Assembly (NCBI GenBank): GCA_947499005.1
Contig: CANMML010000001.1
Location: forward strand, 270,145-334,144
Source of the DNA: an uncultured Aquimarina sp.
GTDB lineage: Bacteria; Bacteroidota; Bacteroidia; Flavobacteriales; Flavobacteriaceae
Direction of reading: 5' to 3'
DNA: 64,000 bases
Shown here: piece by piece, positions 44,848-52,637 of the stretch
How the letters are laid out: every line of letters starts with the position of its first letter
How positions within the stretch are numbered: position 1 is the first letter of the stretch
Made by a program: the position numbers and the translations under genes
The notes under the pieces: model-generated
What the model was told of the DNA's origin: nothing
The model's database searches: none
Seen by the model: the letters and a program-made list of their open reading frames with translations, nothing else

Positions 44848-46509
44848 TTATTTTTTAATCAATGTTCCGTTTTCCATGGCATATTCTATAAAGCCATTAC
44901 TACGCCATAAATTATTCTTACTAATAATGATGACACTCCAATCATGTTTCGGATCTGTCAAATATTTTACAACCTGTTGCGCACAAGAGGCATCAAAATA
45001 TTCGATAGGATGGTTTAGTAATAGTAATTTTGGTTCATGAATTAATGCTCTCGCCAATAAGATTTTTTTGGTAATACTGTAGGGAATCGATAAGTCTTCT
45101 GGATAAATACAGGTATTGATTCCTTGAGGTTGTTTCTTAATGAAGTTTAACAAAGACAAATTAATCAATACTTCATGAAGGCGCTCTTGACTAATATCTT
45201 TTCTGCCTAAAGTAATGTTTTCAAGTATCGTTCCTTCAAATGGAGTTTGCGTTGGTAAAACGAGCCCTATAGAAGATCGATAATCGTTTAACGAAACGGT
45301 AGGTAATGAGATATCATTAGCATAAATAATTCCTTTTGTAGGAGTTTCTACACCAGCAATAAGCTTTAAAAAAGTAGTTTTACCCGCACCAGAAGCCCCA
45401 TCAATTAATATTCTAGTTCCTTGTGGAATGTTTAAAGAAATACCTTTAAGTAAAGGAGAACCTTCGTCCGAATCTATTTCGATTTCATCGACTTCAATAT
45501 TTAACTTTTCTTCTACATCGTAAAGTGCCGTGCCGTCTCTAGGTTCAAGTTGTTTATCTACAACTTGTCCAATTTTTTCTAATGAAGTAAGAGCATCATA
45601 AAAGGATTCTAACCCAGAAATTAGTTTTTCTACAGAACTAATAACCGTAAGGATAATAATTTCGGAAGCAACAAACTGACCAATGTTGATCTGTTGTCTA
45701 ATTACAAGCATTCCTCCAATTACCAATAGACCTAGTGTTACCAGAACTTTAAACCCAATTAATTGTATAAATTGACTTTTTAATACTCCAAAATGACTTT
45801 CTCTAGCATCAAGATATTTAGAAGTTAATTCATCATTACGATCCAGTCCTAAACTTGTCTTTCCAGAAATTTTGAAGCCTATTTGTGATCTAGCAATTTG
45901 TTGAATCCAGTGTGCAACTTGATATTTCATTTTGGATTCTTTCAAGCTGGTATCTAAACCTTTTTTTGCAGTGTACTTGTACACGATATATATCAACAGA
46001 ATTAATAGTACCCCATATAGTATAAAGAAAGGATGATAGAATGATAATAAGATCAATCCAAATACGATTTGTAAAAATGCAGTTGGGAAATCGATAATCA
46101 GCTTAGGTAATACTTTTTGAACCGTTAATGTATCGAAAAACCGATTTGCCAATTCGGGCGCATAATCATTTCTTAATTCACTTAATTTAATTTTAGGGAA
46201 ACGATAAGCAAATTCAAAAGAAGCTCTAAAAAATATTTTTTGTTGAATATTTTCTATAATTCTTATTTGCATGAATTGTAAGATTCCCTGAAAAGCTACT
46301 CCAAGCGAAACAATAGCAACAAGGATAATCCAAGAAGTCGATACCTGTGCACTTTGTATCAAGTTAATGATTGCTTGAATTCCTAAAGGTAATGTTAGAG
46401 AAACAAAACCAGCAAAAATCGAGTAGTAGATAATCTGCTTGATATCCTTTTTTTCGAGACTTAAAAGGTTGACAAACCGAGCCCAAGGATGTAATTTTTT
46501 TTCACTCAT
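44848..46509 (-). CDS. ABC transporter, fused permease-ATPase, with degenerate nucleotide-binding domain
   Basis: Six-helix type I exporter membrane domain (residues about 20-300) and a C-terminal NBD. Walker A (DGASGAGKTTFLK) and the Q-loop (LPTQTPF) are normal, but three catalytic sites are not. The signature reads YSITKK in place of LSGGQ, Walker B reads LLLLNHP in place of LLLLDEP, and the switch histidine is missing (IIISKNN). No peptidase C39 domain. As a homodimer it would hydrolyse ATP poorly if at all. It overlaps the tetR gene by 8 bases. Confidence 0.88.
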   Translation of the reverse strand: MSEKKLHPWARFVNLLSLEKKDIKQIIYYSIFAGFVSLTLPLGIQAIINLIQSAQVSTSWIILVAIVSLGVAFQGILQFMQIRIIENIQQKIFFRASFEFAYRFPKIKLSELRNDYAPELANRFFDTLTVQKVLPKLIIDFPTAFLQIVFGLILLSFYHPFFILYGVLLILLIYIVYKYTAKKGLDTSLKESKMKYQVAHWIQQIARSQIGFKISGKTSLGLDRNDELTSKYLDARESHFGVLKSQFIQLIGFKVLVTLGLLVIGGMLVIRQQINIGQFVASEIIILTVISSVEKLISGLESFYDALTSLEKIGQVVDKQLEPRDGTALYDVEEKLNIEVDEIEIDSDEGSPLLKGISLNIPQGTRILIDGASGAGKTTFLKLIAGVETPTKGIIYANDISLPTVSLNDYRSSIGLVLPTQTPFEGTILENITLGRKDISQERLHEVLINLSLLNFIKKQPQGINTCIYPEDLSIPYSITKKILLARALIHEPKLLLLNHPIEYFDASCAQQVVKYLTDPKHDWSVIIISKNNLWRSNGFIEYAMENGTLIKK

Positions 46510-47185
46510 CTATTTCAATGTTTAGACTATTTAAAACTAAGGATTCGAAAAAAGTAACGATGCAGTCTTCATTATCATCTAGGTTACTTAAAGCCGGAAT
46601 ATGTTCCTGAAAATAACGCTGTTTACGAGTCCCTTCAATTACTGTTGAAACTAACATATTTGGATATTTGAATGTTGGGTTAACATCAAGAACCATATTG
46701 CTGATGCGTTTTACAAGACGTTTATAAGGTTTAAAAAAACCTAATTCATTTTCTTTGTCGACTGCTTTGGTATAATAAGCCTTAGACCCTTCATCTATGA
46801 TGATTCGAAATAATTTAACCTCATTAATGTATGTAAAAGCATGATCTTCTTCTACTTTTTGAGAGATCATTCGTATAGCTATACGTAATTGCTCTTCTGG
46901 ATCTTTAATATTTGAAGTAGAAAAAGCCAAACGATATTCTAGCCAAGACCAATACCATGAAATTAAATACAGTAACACCATGTGTTTACTTTCAAAATAT
47001 CGATAGATAGAACTTTCATTCGAACCAATACGTTGCCCTAACTTTTTAAAGGTAAAAGCTTCAAACCCCAATTCATGAATCAACTCGATACTGTTAGTAA
47101 CGATACGTTGTCCAAGGTCAGAACTCTCGGGGTTTTTGAGGTATAGGTTCGATCCAATAGTAATTTTTAAGGGTAGATCTTGCAT
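46502..47185 (-). CDS. TetR-family regulator of the ABC/HlyD/TolC exporter
   Basis: 227 residues. The N-terminal helix-turn-helix is clear: RIVTNSIELIHELGFEAFTFKKLGQRIGSNESSIYRYFESKHMVLLYLI. The rest is an all-helical ligand-binding part. It is the first gene of the leftward unit, and its 3' end overlaps the ABC gene. A 17-bp palindrome lies against its promoter (47211-47227), so self-repression relieved by a ligand is likely. Confidence 0.9.
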   Translation of the reverse strand: MQDLPLKITIGSNLYLKNPESSDLGQRIVTNSIELIHELGFEAFTFKKLGQRIGSNESSIYRYFESKHMVLLYLISWYWSWLEYRLAFSTSNIKDPEEQLRIAIRMISQKVEEDHAFTYINEVKLFRIIIDEGSKAYYTKAVDKENELGFFKPYKRLVKRISNMVLDVNPTFKYPNMLVSTVIEGTRKQRYFQEHIPALSNLDDNEDCIVTFFESLVLNSLNIEIDE

Positions 47186-47204
47186 GTATACATAGTTTCA
47201 GCAG

Positions 47205-47212
47205 CAAATTTA
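47205..47212 (-). promoter_or_regulatory. Promoter -7 box of the TetR exporter unit
   Basis: Reads TAAATTTG on the minus strand (TAnnTTTG), about 20 bases before the ATG at 47185. No clear TTG is found at the -33 distance. Confidence 0.5.
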
Positions 47213-47227
47213 ATAGTATTACTATTA
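47211..47227. promoter_or_regulatory. Candidate TetR operator
   Basis: A 17-bp palindrome TAATAGTATTACTATTA (8-1-8 arms) lies in the promoter spacer directly upstream of the -7 box. Size and place are those of an autoregulatory TetR operator. It is AT-rich, so chance symmetry must be kept in mind. Confidence 0.5.
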
Positions 47228-47524
47228 TTAAAAAGTGTTTAACTTTTATTTATGATAGAATAGCTATTTATAAATTTTATGACAGGTATTAGTAAATGTT
47301 ATGTAGCTAATTAGTAAAGCGAAGACGAACTGTAGTAATAAGATGATACTAATTTTTAGTTTCCTGCTCATCGAGAAAATTCATAAAAACTTTATCAGAT
47401 GTAGTAAAAAATATTAAATGGGAATTAAAAGGGAACTACATTGTACGACTCCCATACAGTAGAGGTCTTATATATTTAGGCAATAAGGGAAAGATATTTG
47501 TTTAAAACCTAATGTTAAGGGATA
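47228..47524. other. Intergenic region between the first PilJ-type gene and tetR
   Basis: About 300 AT-rich bases after the operator, running to the stop codon of the PilJ-type gene at 47525. I see no frame, promoter box or strong hairpin. Confidence 0.4.
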
Positions 47525-48391
47525 TTATTTTTTTTCAAAAATAACTGATTGGCTTTCATTAGCATAAAAAGATGATTCGATAGAACCATATAAATCAAGA
47601 TACTGTTCGGTTACTTTATCGTACAGCATACTAATCTCGTTAGTAAATTGAATGATTTTTTTATAACTAAGCGGTTTGTTAAAATTATTGGCTACATAAT
47701 AATCGAGATTATCAAAAGCTACAGTAATGAGATTGATGTTTTGTTCGATCATATCGTTGTTAGCACTATTGAAGATTAAAAACTCTACATCTTGTTTTTG
47801 TAATGCTCGTATTTCTTCAATTTTATTACAAAGGGCTATGTTTTTAGAACGTAACTCGCAAGCTAAGAAATAAACAGCAAGTTGTTGAGAAAGCATAGAC
47901 TGCCTGCTCGCAATTTGTATAGTGTATTCTTGGTCTTCTTTTAAAATCGAAGCGTTATGATCCTCAGCGAATAGTAAAGAAGCCTTTTTAATATGATCTG
48001 TCAAAGACGTACACTCTCGAATCAATTGTTCGGTATAGTCTAAGATTTTTAAAGGAGAATTACTTTTTAATTGTAGTTGCTTATACAGGGTCCATTGCTT
48101 TTGAACTTGCCTTAAAGAAAATCGAATCTTTGTAGTCGTTTTTTCAGAGTTATTTTTTAGAGTAAATAAATTAGTCTCAAATTTAGATTGGCTGAGGTCG
48201 AATTCAGTTTTTGTATCATATGGATCAGGACTTTTTTGCTTCAATAAGAGGATTTTTGTCATGCGCTGTATTAGAACACATTGTTGACTAGATATATAAA
48301 CAGCTTCTCCATAAGATATAGACCCAAATGCTTCGGCAAAGCAGTTTTGAGAAAAACATAGTAATACAATAATGATCTTAAAAATCTTCAT
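47525..48391 (-). CDS. Secreted PilJ-type sensor-like protein (divergent copy)
   Basis: 288 residues with a signal peptide (IIIVLLCFSQNCFA) and two PilJ N-terminal-type helix units: SSQQCVLIQRMTKILLLK near residue 33 and ASRQSMLSQQLAVYFLACEL near 160. This is the type IV pili methyl-accepting transducer N-terminal domain (PF13675), normally a periplasmic sensor fused to a receptor or kinase; here it stands alone with no membrane anchor after it. Paralogue of 49039-49902, with the first motif eroded. Ligand unknown. Confidence 0.75.
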   Translation of the reverse strand: MKIFKIIIVLLCFSQNCFAEAFGSISYGEAVYISSQQCVLIQRMTKILLLKQKSPDPYDTKTEFDLSQSKFETNLFTLKNNSEKTTTKIRFSLRQVQKQWTLYKQLQLKSNSPLKILDYTEQLIRECTSLTDHIKKASLLFAEDHNASILKEDQEYTIQIASRQSMLSQQLAVYFLACELRSKNIALCNKIEEIRALQKQDVEFLIFNSANNDMIEQNINLITVAFDNLDYYVANNFNKPLSYKKIIQFTNEISMLYDKVTEQYLDLYGSIESSFYANESQSVIFEKK

Positions 48392-48537
48392 GATTTTAAG
48401 TGTAAAAATCTGTTAATCAGTATTTTAGAATGTTAAAGATACTAAATTGTAAGATTTTTTGAATCAAAAATGTTTTGTTATGGTGTCATTTCGGTTAAAG
48501 TGGCTATTTTTTTAGTTGAAATGAGTGTTTTGTAGGA

Positions 48538-48915
48538 CTATTTTAAGGCGTATTTAAGTAAAGTGTCCATACTAGTATAATCCAAGGCACTTTCATCTGT
48601 AGCTTCTAAAAAGATCAATGGGGCTTTCCCTTCTTTTTCTGCTTCTAACCATCGAGAGATGCAAAGGCACCACTTATCACCAGCTTTCAAACCAGGGAAA
48701 TTATATTGAGGAATCGGAGTGCAAAGATCATTTCCACAATGTTTAGTGTACTCTAGAAATTCTTCGGTCATAACAGCACAAACGACATGAGTACCACGAT
48801 CCATTTCGTCAGTTCGGCATAACCCATCTCGAAAGAAACCTGTTACAGGTTCATAACAGCACGGGATTAGAGGTTGACCAAAAATATTTTTAGAAGTGCT
48901 GTTTTGTGATGACAT
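48538..48915 (-). CDS. DUF2237 family protein
   Basis: 125 residues, compact and cysteine-rich: NIFGQPLIPCCYEPVTGFFRDGLCRTDEMDRGTHVVCAVMTEEFLEY, then GNDLCTPIPQYNFPGLKAGDKWCLCISRWLEA. This is the conserved DUF2237 core. The four to six invariant cysteines could bind metal, but the function is unknown. It lies between the two PilJ-type genes, all leftward. Confidence 0.92.
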   Translation of the reverse strand: MSSQNSTSKNIFGQPLIPCCYEPVTGFFRDGLCRTDEMDRGTHVVCAVMTEEFLEYTKHCGNDLCTPIPQYNFPGLKAGDKWCLCISRWLEAEKEGKAPLIFLEATDESALDYTSMDTLLKYALK

Positions 48916-49038
48916 TTTAAAGAAAAAAAGAAAAAAAGGATCAATAATTTCACCCTCAAAGATAAGTATTGATCCTAAAAATTGCTAAGAAACAATAAAT
49001 TGAAACTTACAAAGCAATAATAAATTTATGTTAAGCGA

Positions 49039-49902
49039 TTATTTGTTAGTTGAAGTCAAAGATGAAAAGTCTTTTTTCCTATTAGTATTTATGTCCTCGT
49101 AGAGCTTCGTGTAATTGTGTGTTATCTCATCATAAATATTAGAAATACGATCACAAAAGCTAACTATTTTTAATAATGACATATTCGAATGCATACTTCT
49201 ATATTTATCCAATAGTTCAAATAATAATGTGATTTCTATGAACTGATCTTCAATAGCTTGGTCGTTAAGGCTGTTGAAAATCAGAAATGATAAATCATCG
49301 CGTTGCTCTTGTCGTAAATTATTTAATTCCGTTTCAAAAACCTCCTGCATTCCATACAATTCAGCAGCTAAGAAATTAACACTAAACTTTTGTGATAACA
49401 TACGTTGCTTCCCAGAAGTATTGATGGTAGAAGTTTGAAGAATTAAATCTTCTGTAGCTCCATATTCCGAAAAAGTGAAATTGGCCTCAGCTTCAAGTTC
49501 TAAAACAATTTTATGACAAGCATTTAATAAATCATTAGACTTAGCTAAGAGTGAAATCATTTGACCACCATCAAATTCATTGATGCTTTTCATGAATTCT
49601 TTCCAAGTAGATTCTTCTTTATCTAACAAATAAATAAACTTCTGATGGGTCTTTTTTGCATTATGATAAAGGATATTATGATTAGCTTCGAATAAAGTAA
49701 CACTTGCTCGTAAGTCCATATCTAAACTTTCACTCCCAAGCTGATTTGCCTTTAATAAAGCAGTCTTGGTGATACGTTGAGAAAGCATTCGTTGTTTACT
49801 AGCAAGATTTATAGCATAGCCAAAGCTAATATTGCCAAAGTCTGCAGCCATTACTGTAGAATAGCATAATAGACAGATTAATGTAAAGTAAAAATTTCTC
49901 AT
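49039..49902 (-). CDS. Secreted PilJ-type sensor-like protein
   Basis: 287 residues with a signal peptide (FTLICLLCYSTVMAAD) and two well-kept PilJ units: LASKQRMLSQRITKTALLK at about 32 and SGKQRMLSQKFSVNFLAAEL at about 163. Both have the QRMLSQ heart of PF13675, linked by long amphipathic helices. No transmembrane segment or signalling domain follows, so the protein is probably periplasmic or secreted. Paralogue of 47525-48391. Confidence 0.82.
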   Translation of the reverse strand: MRNFYFTLICLLCYSTVMAADFGNISFGYAINLASKQRMLSQRITKTALLKANQLGSESLDMDLRASVTLFEANHNILYHNAKKTHQKFIYLLDKEESTWKEFMKSINEFDGGQMISLLAKSNDLLNACHKIVLELEAEANFTFSEYGATEDLILQTSTINTSGKQRMLSQKFSVNFLAAELYGMQEVFETELNNLRQEQRDDLSFLIFNSLNDQAIEDQFIEITLLFELLDKYRSMHSNMSLLKIVSFCDRISNIYDEITHNYTKLYEDINTNRKKDFSSLTSTNK

Positions 49903-50188
49903 AACGAGATTATTTGAGTGTTATTGTTTGTTGGTCAATACAAATCTAACACTGTAGTGCAACAAAAAAGAAATTAATTGTCTAATCGTATCGAAAAATC
50001 GATTAAATAGCCTGAAAATATGAGTGAATGGATTTTCGTCTTACAGAAAATACTTTTTTGAGAAGTTCCTTGTAATCCATACGAATTTGAAGCGCTTGTA
50101 AGTCTATTTTAATTGTCTCTATAAACACCTTTTGCGAGTTTTATTTTCATGCATTATTATTATCTTGTGACAAATTAAATATTTGATA

Positions 50189-51202
50189 ATGTATAGCTCA
50201 AGAATTTCAGGATTAGGAATGTACGTGCCCGAAAATGTGGTGACTAATGACGATTTGTCAAAAATCATGGATACAAATGATGCATGGATTCAGGAAAGAA
50301 CTGGAATCAAAGAACGCAGACATATCAAAAAAGGAGATGGAAATTCTACGGCCATAATGGGGGTGAAGGCGGCTAAGGTGGCTTTGGAGAGATCTGGAGT
50401 CGATAAAGACGAGATCGAACTTATTGTATTTGCGACCTTAAGTCCCGATTATTATTTCCCTGGCTGTGGAGTACAAGTGCAAGAATTATTAGAAATGCCA
50501 ACAGTTCCAGCGATTGATGTTCGTAATCAATGTAGTGGTTTTGTGTATGCATTATCTATAGCAGATCAATATATAAAAACAGGGATGTATAAAAATGTAT
50601 TGGTAATTGGAAGTGAAAATCATAGCGGGGGATTAGATATGACCACCAGAGGTCGATCGGTATCTGTGATTTTCGGAGATGGTGCTGGTGCTGCAGTAAT
50701 AAGTAGGAGCGAAGACGAATCGGCAATTCTATCAACACATATGCATAGTGAAGGGAAGCATGCGAAAGAGTTAGCAATGATTGGTCCAAGTACTGGACAT
50801 TGGGTTCCTGAGATTATCGCAGAAAGTGAAACTGCTAAAGATGAGGATATCACTTATTACCCGTATATGAATGGGCAATTCGTATTTAAAAATGCTGTTA
50901 CTCGTTTTTCAGAAGTAATTATGGAAGGATTACAGACAAATGAGCTGACTCCAGAAAATATCGATATGCTAATCCCGCATCAGGCAAATCTTCGTATTGC
51001 TCAATATATACAGAAGAAATTTAAACTAAATGACGATCAGGTCTTTAATAACATTCAAAAATACGGAAATACAACAGCTGCATCTATCCCTATAGCCTTA
51101 ACGGAAGCATGGGAAGAGGGTAAAATTAAGAAAGGAGATACCGTAGTATTAGCAGCATTTGGTAGTGGATTTACATGGGCTAGTGCTATTATTAAGTGGT
51201 AA
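50189..51202 (+). CDS. 3-oxoacyl-ACP synthase III family protein (KAS III/FabH-like)
   Basis: A thiolase-fold condensing enzyme that starts fatty-acid or related chains. Catalytic triad visible: cysteine 115 in RNQCSGFVYAL, histidine in IPHQANLRIAQ and asparagine in YGNTTAASIPIAL. The ATG at 50189 gives MYSSRISGLGMYVPE; an in-frame TTG lies two codons upstream. It may be a second FabH outside the main fab cluster, perhaps for branched or special starters; this cannot be told from sequence. Confidence 0.93.
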   Translation: MYSSRISGLGMYVPENVVTNDDLSKIMDTNDAWIQERTGIKERRHIKKGDGNSTAIMGVKAAKVALERSGVDKDEIELIVFATLSPDYYFPGCGVQVQELLEMPTVPAIDVRNQCSGFVYALSIADQYIKTGMYKNVLVIGSENHSGGLDMTTRGRSVSVIFGDGAGAAVISRSEDESAILSTHMHSEGKHAKELAMIGPSTGHWVPEIIAESETAKDEDITYYPYMNGQFVFKNAVTRFSEVIMEGLQTNELTPENIDMLIPHQANLRIAQYIQKKFKLNDDQVFNNIQKYGNTTAASIPIALTEAWEEGKIKKGDTVVLAAFGSGFTWASAIIKW

Positions 51203-51243
51203 TAAGTAGTATGCACTATTCTTCTTATAGGGTTATTTTAGTG

Positions 51244-51440
51244 TTCTCAGGAATAGTTGAAACTATATACTTTAGTGCATCTCACTTTAAGTTTCTAAAA
51301 AATTGTCAATGGCTATATGCATTAAGCAGTAGGTCTTATGTAGCTTATGGCTTAAAGCCTATAGCTTACAGCAAAAGCTAGAAAAAAGAAAAAGACTTTC
51401 AGTTGTAACTGAAATTAAGAATCTTCCAGTCCATAGCATC
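51244..51440 (+). repeat. Dispersed intergenic repeat, copy B (long form)
   Basis: About 197 bases homologous to copies at 36657-36800 and 59170-59380. Its 3' block holds the best preserved inverted repeat of the family, TTTCAGTTGTAACTGAAA (8-2-8). The middle part contains GCAGTAGG and a GGCTTAAAGCC symmetry shared in kind with copy C. It ends 15 bases before a strong terminator. Confidence 0.75.
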
Positions 51441-51454
51441 TCTTTTTTAAAACT

Positions 51455-51481
51455 AAAAATACCCATTAATGGGTATTTTTT
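51455..51481 (+). terminator. Terminator downstream of the KAS III gene
   Basis: A perfect 26-bp palindrome with half AAAAATACCCATT, followed by further T. It ends the KAS III transcript after reading through repeat copy B. Confidence 0.85.
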
Positions 51482-51523
51482 CTTTTGATAATACTTCTTT
51501 TATTTACACCAGTTATAGTCTGG

Positions 51524-51642
51524 AAGAGGTGTTATCGAAAAAAGATAAAAACACACCTCTTATTATATTCTCTTATTATGAAAGTAAGATAAGAGAATCC
51601 CCTTTATACCTAGAGAATGTGGTAATTCTCTAGGTTTTTTTT
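51524..51642 (+). ncRNA. Candidate structured RNA with three hairpins and a terminal T8
   Basis: Three hairpins in a row: AAGAGGTGT/ACACCTCTT (51524-51561), ATTCTCTTAT/ATAAGAGAAT (51567-51598) and CCTAGAGAAT/ATTCTCTAGG (51609-51634), the last followed by eight T. The second and third share ATTCTCT/AGAGAAT arms and could swap partners. It lies between two convergent genes and starts after the previous terminator. I see no consensus promoter, so a separate transcript is unproven. Confidence 0.4.
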
Positions 51643-51687
51643 AGGTATAAATCGAAGGAAAAAGAGAGTGATTATTCGGCATTCTTA

Positions 51688-52461
51688 TTAAAGAAAAATA
51701 TTAGTGTACATCCACCAATCACTAGATTGTGAAATTCCTAATTTTCTAATAATGTTTTTTCGATGCTTATTGACAGTTTCTAAAGAAATAAACATCAATG
51801 AAGCGATTTCTTTAGATTGTAAGCTTTTTGAAATAAGATTAAAAACTTCTAACTCTCTATTAGTAAGAGAAGCAAAGTTAGATTCATTTGCTTTTTTAAA
51901 TTCTAATACTTTTTTAAATTTTACTAAGTGTTTAATCGTATAATCCAGATCTTCTTTTTGAACGGATAATTCTATAGAAGAATTTGTTTTAGAAATACTT
52001 TTAATATAAGTCTCTTCTGAATGTTCAAGGTTAATTTTATTTTGAACTTTTTCTTCATACCGTTCATGATCAATAAGAGCTTCATGTAAAGAAGTATAGT
52101 AAGAGGGGCGTATAATAGAATTTACATTGTTAAAGGAGTTTAATAAAGCTATTTGAACGTCTAATTTTTTAGGGATTGTAAATAATATGTTTTTTAAACC
52201 AGCCTTTACATTGGGCACTATAGTTTTTTCTTCAATCCAAAATTGCAAATCTAAAGAGAGATCGATCGATAAATTTTCTTGGAGCCAAATTAAACTGGGA
52301 CAAGCTATTTTGTCGTACAATGATCTAAAATTTTGAATTTCATTTTGAAAAGTATCTACTCCAAGATTTTTAGGTTTCCATTCTTGGATAAGTACATTTC
52401 CTCTTTTGTGAGAAGTTAGATAATCAGATTCGTAAATAAGCATAAGCTGACTAGTTAGCAT
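51688..52461 (-). CDS. LuxR-type transcription regulator
   Basis: 257 residues. The C-terminal LuxR helix-turn-helix is clear (LTNRELEVFNLISKSLQSKEIASLMFISLETVNKHRKNIIRKLG). The N-terminal 120 residues have an ordered fold I do not recognise, with a WLQENLSIDLSLDLQFWIEEK core. A central helical part follows. No membrane segment, so it is cytoplasmic. It is divergent from the large surface protein gene (52638) with 176 bases between, making that gene a likely target. Confidence 0.85.
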   Translation of the reverse strand: MLTSQLMLIYESDYLTSHKRGNVLIQEWKPKNLGVDTFQNEIQNFRSLYDKIACPSLIWLQENLSIDLSLDLQFWIEEKTIVPNVKAGLKNILFTIPKKLDVQIALLNSFNNVNSIIRPSYYTSLHEALIDHERYEEKVQNKINLEHSEETYIKSISKTNSSIELSVQKEDLDYTIKHLVKFKKVLEFKKANESNFASLTNRELEVFNLISKSLQSKEIASLMFISLETVNKHRKNIIRKLGISQSSDWWMYTNIFL

Positions 52462-52637
52462 TTTAAACTTAATAAAAAAATCATCACAAAGGAAATATTT
52501 ACGTCAAGATCTGTGTAGCCTATGCAATAAAAGGCATAGTTCACTGCAAAAAAACATTTGTTCTAGGATAAAACGATTATGTGATATCCGAAAACGTTGT
52601 AATTGGTGAGCTTTGCAATATAACTTATTGATTTATT

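Noticed and set aside
51196..51381. 61-residue frame after the KAS III gene
   Set aside because: It runs through repeat copy B and overlaps the KAS III stop; no ribosome-binding or family support.
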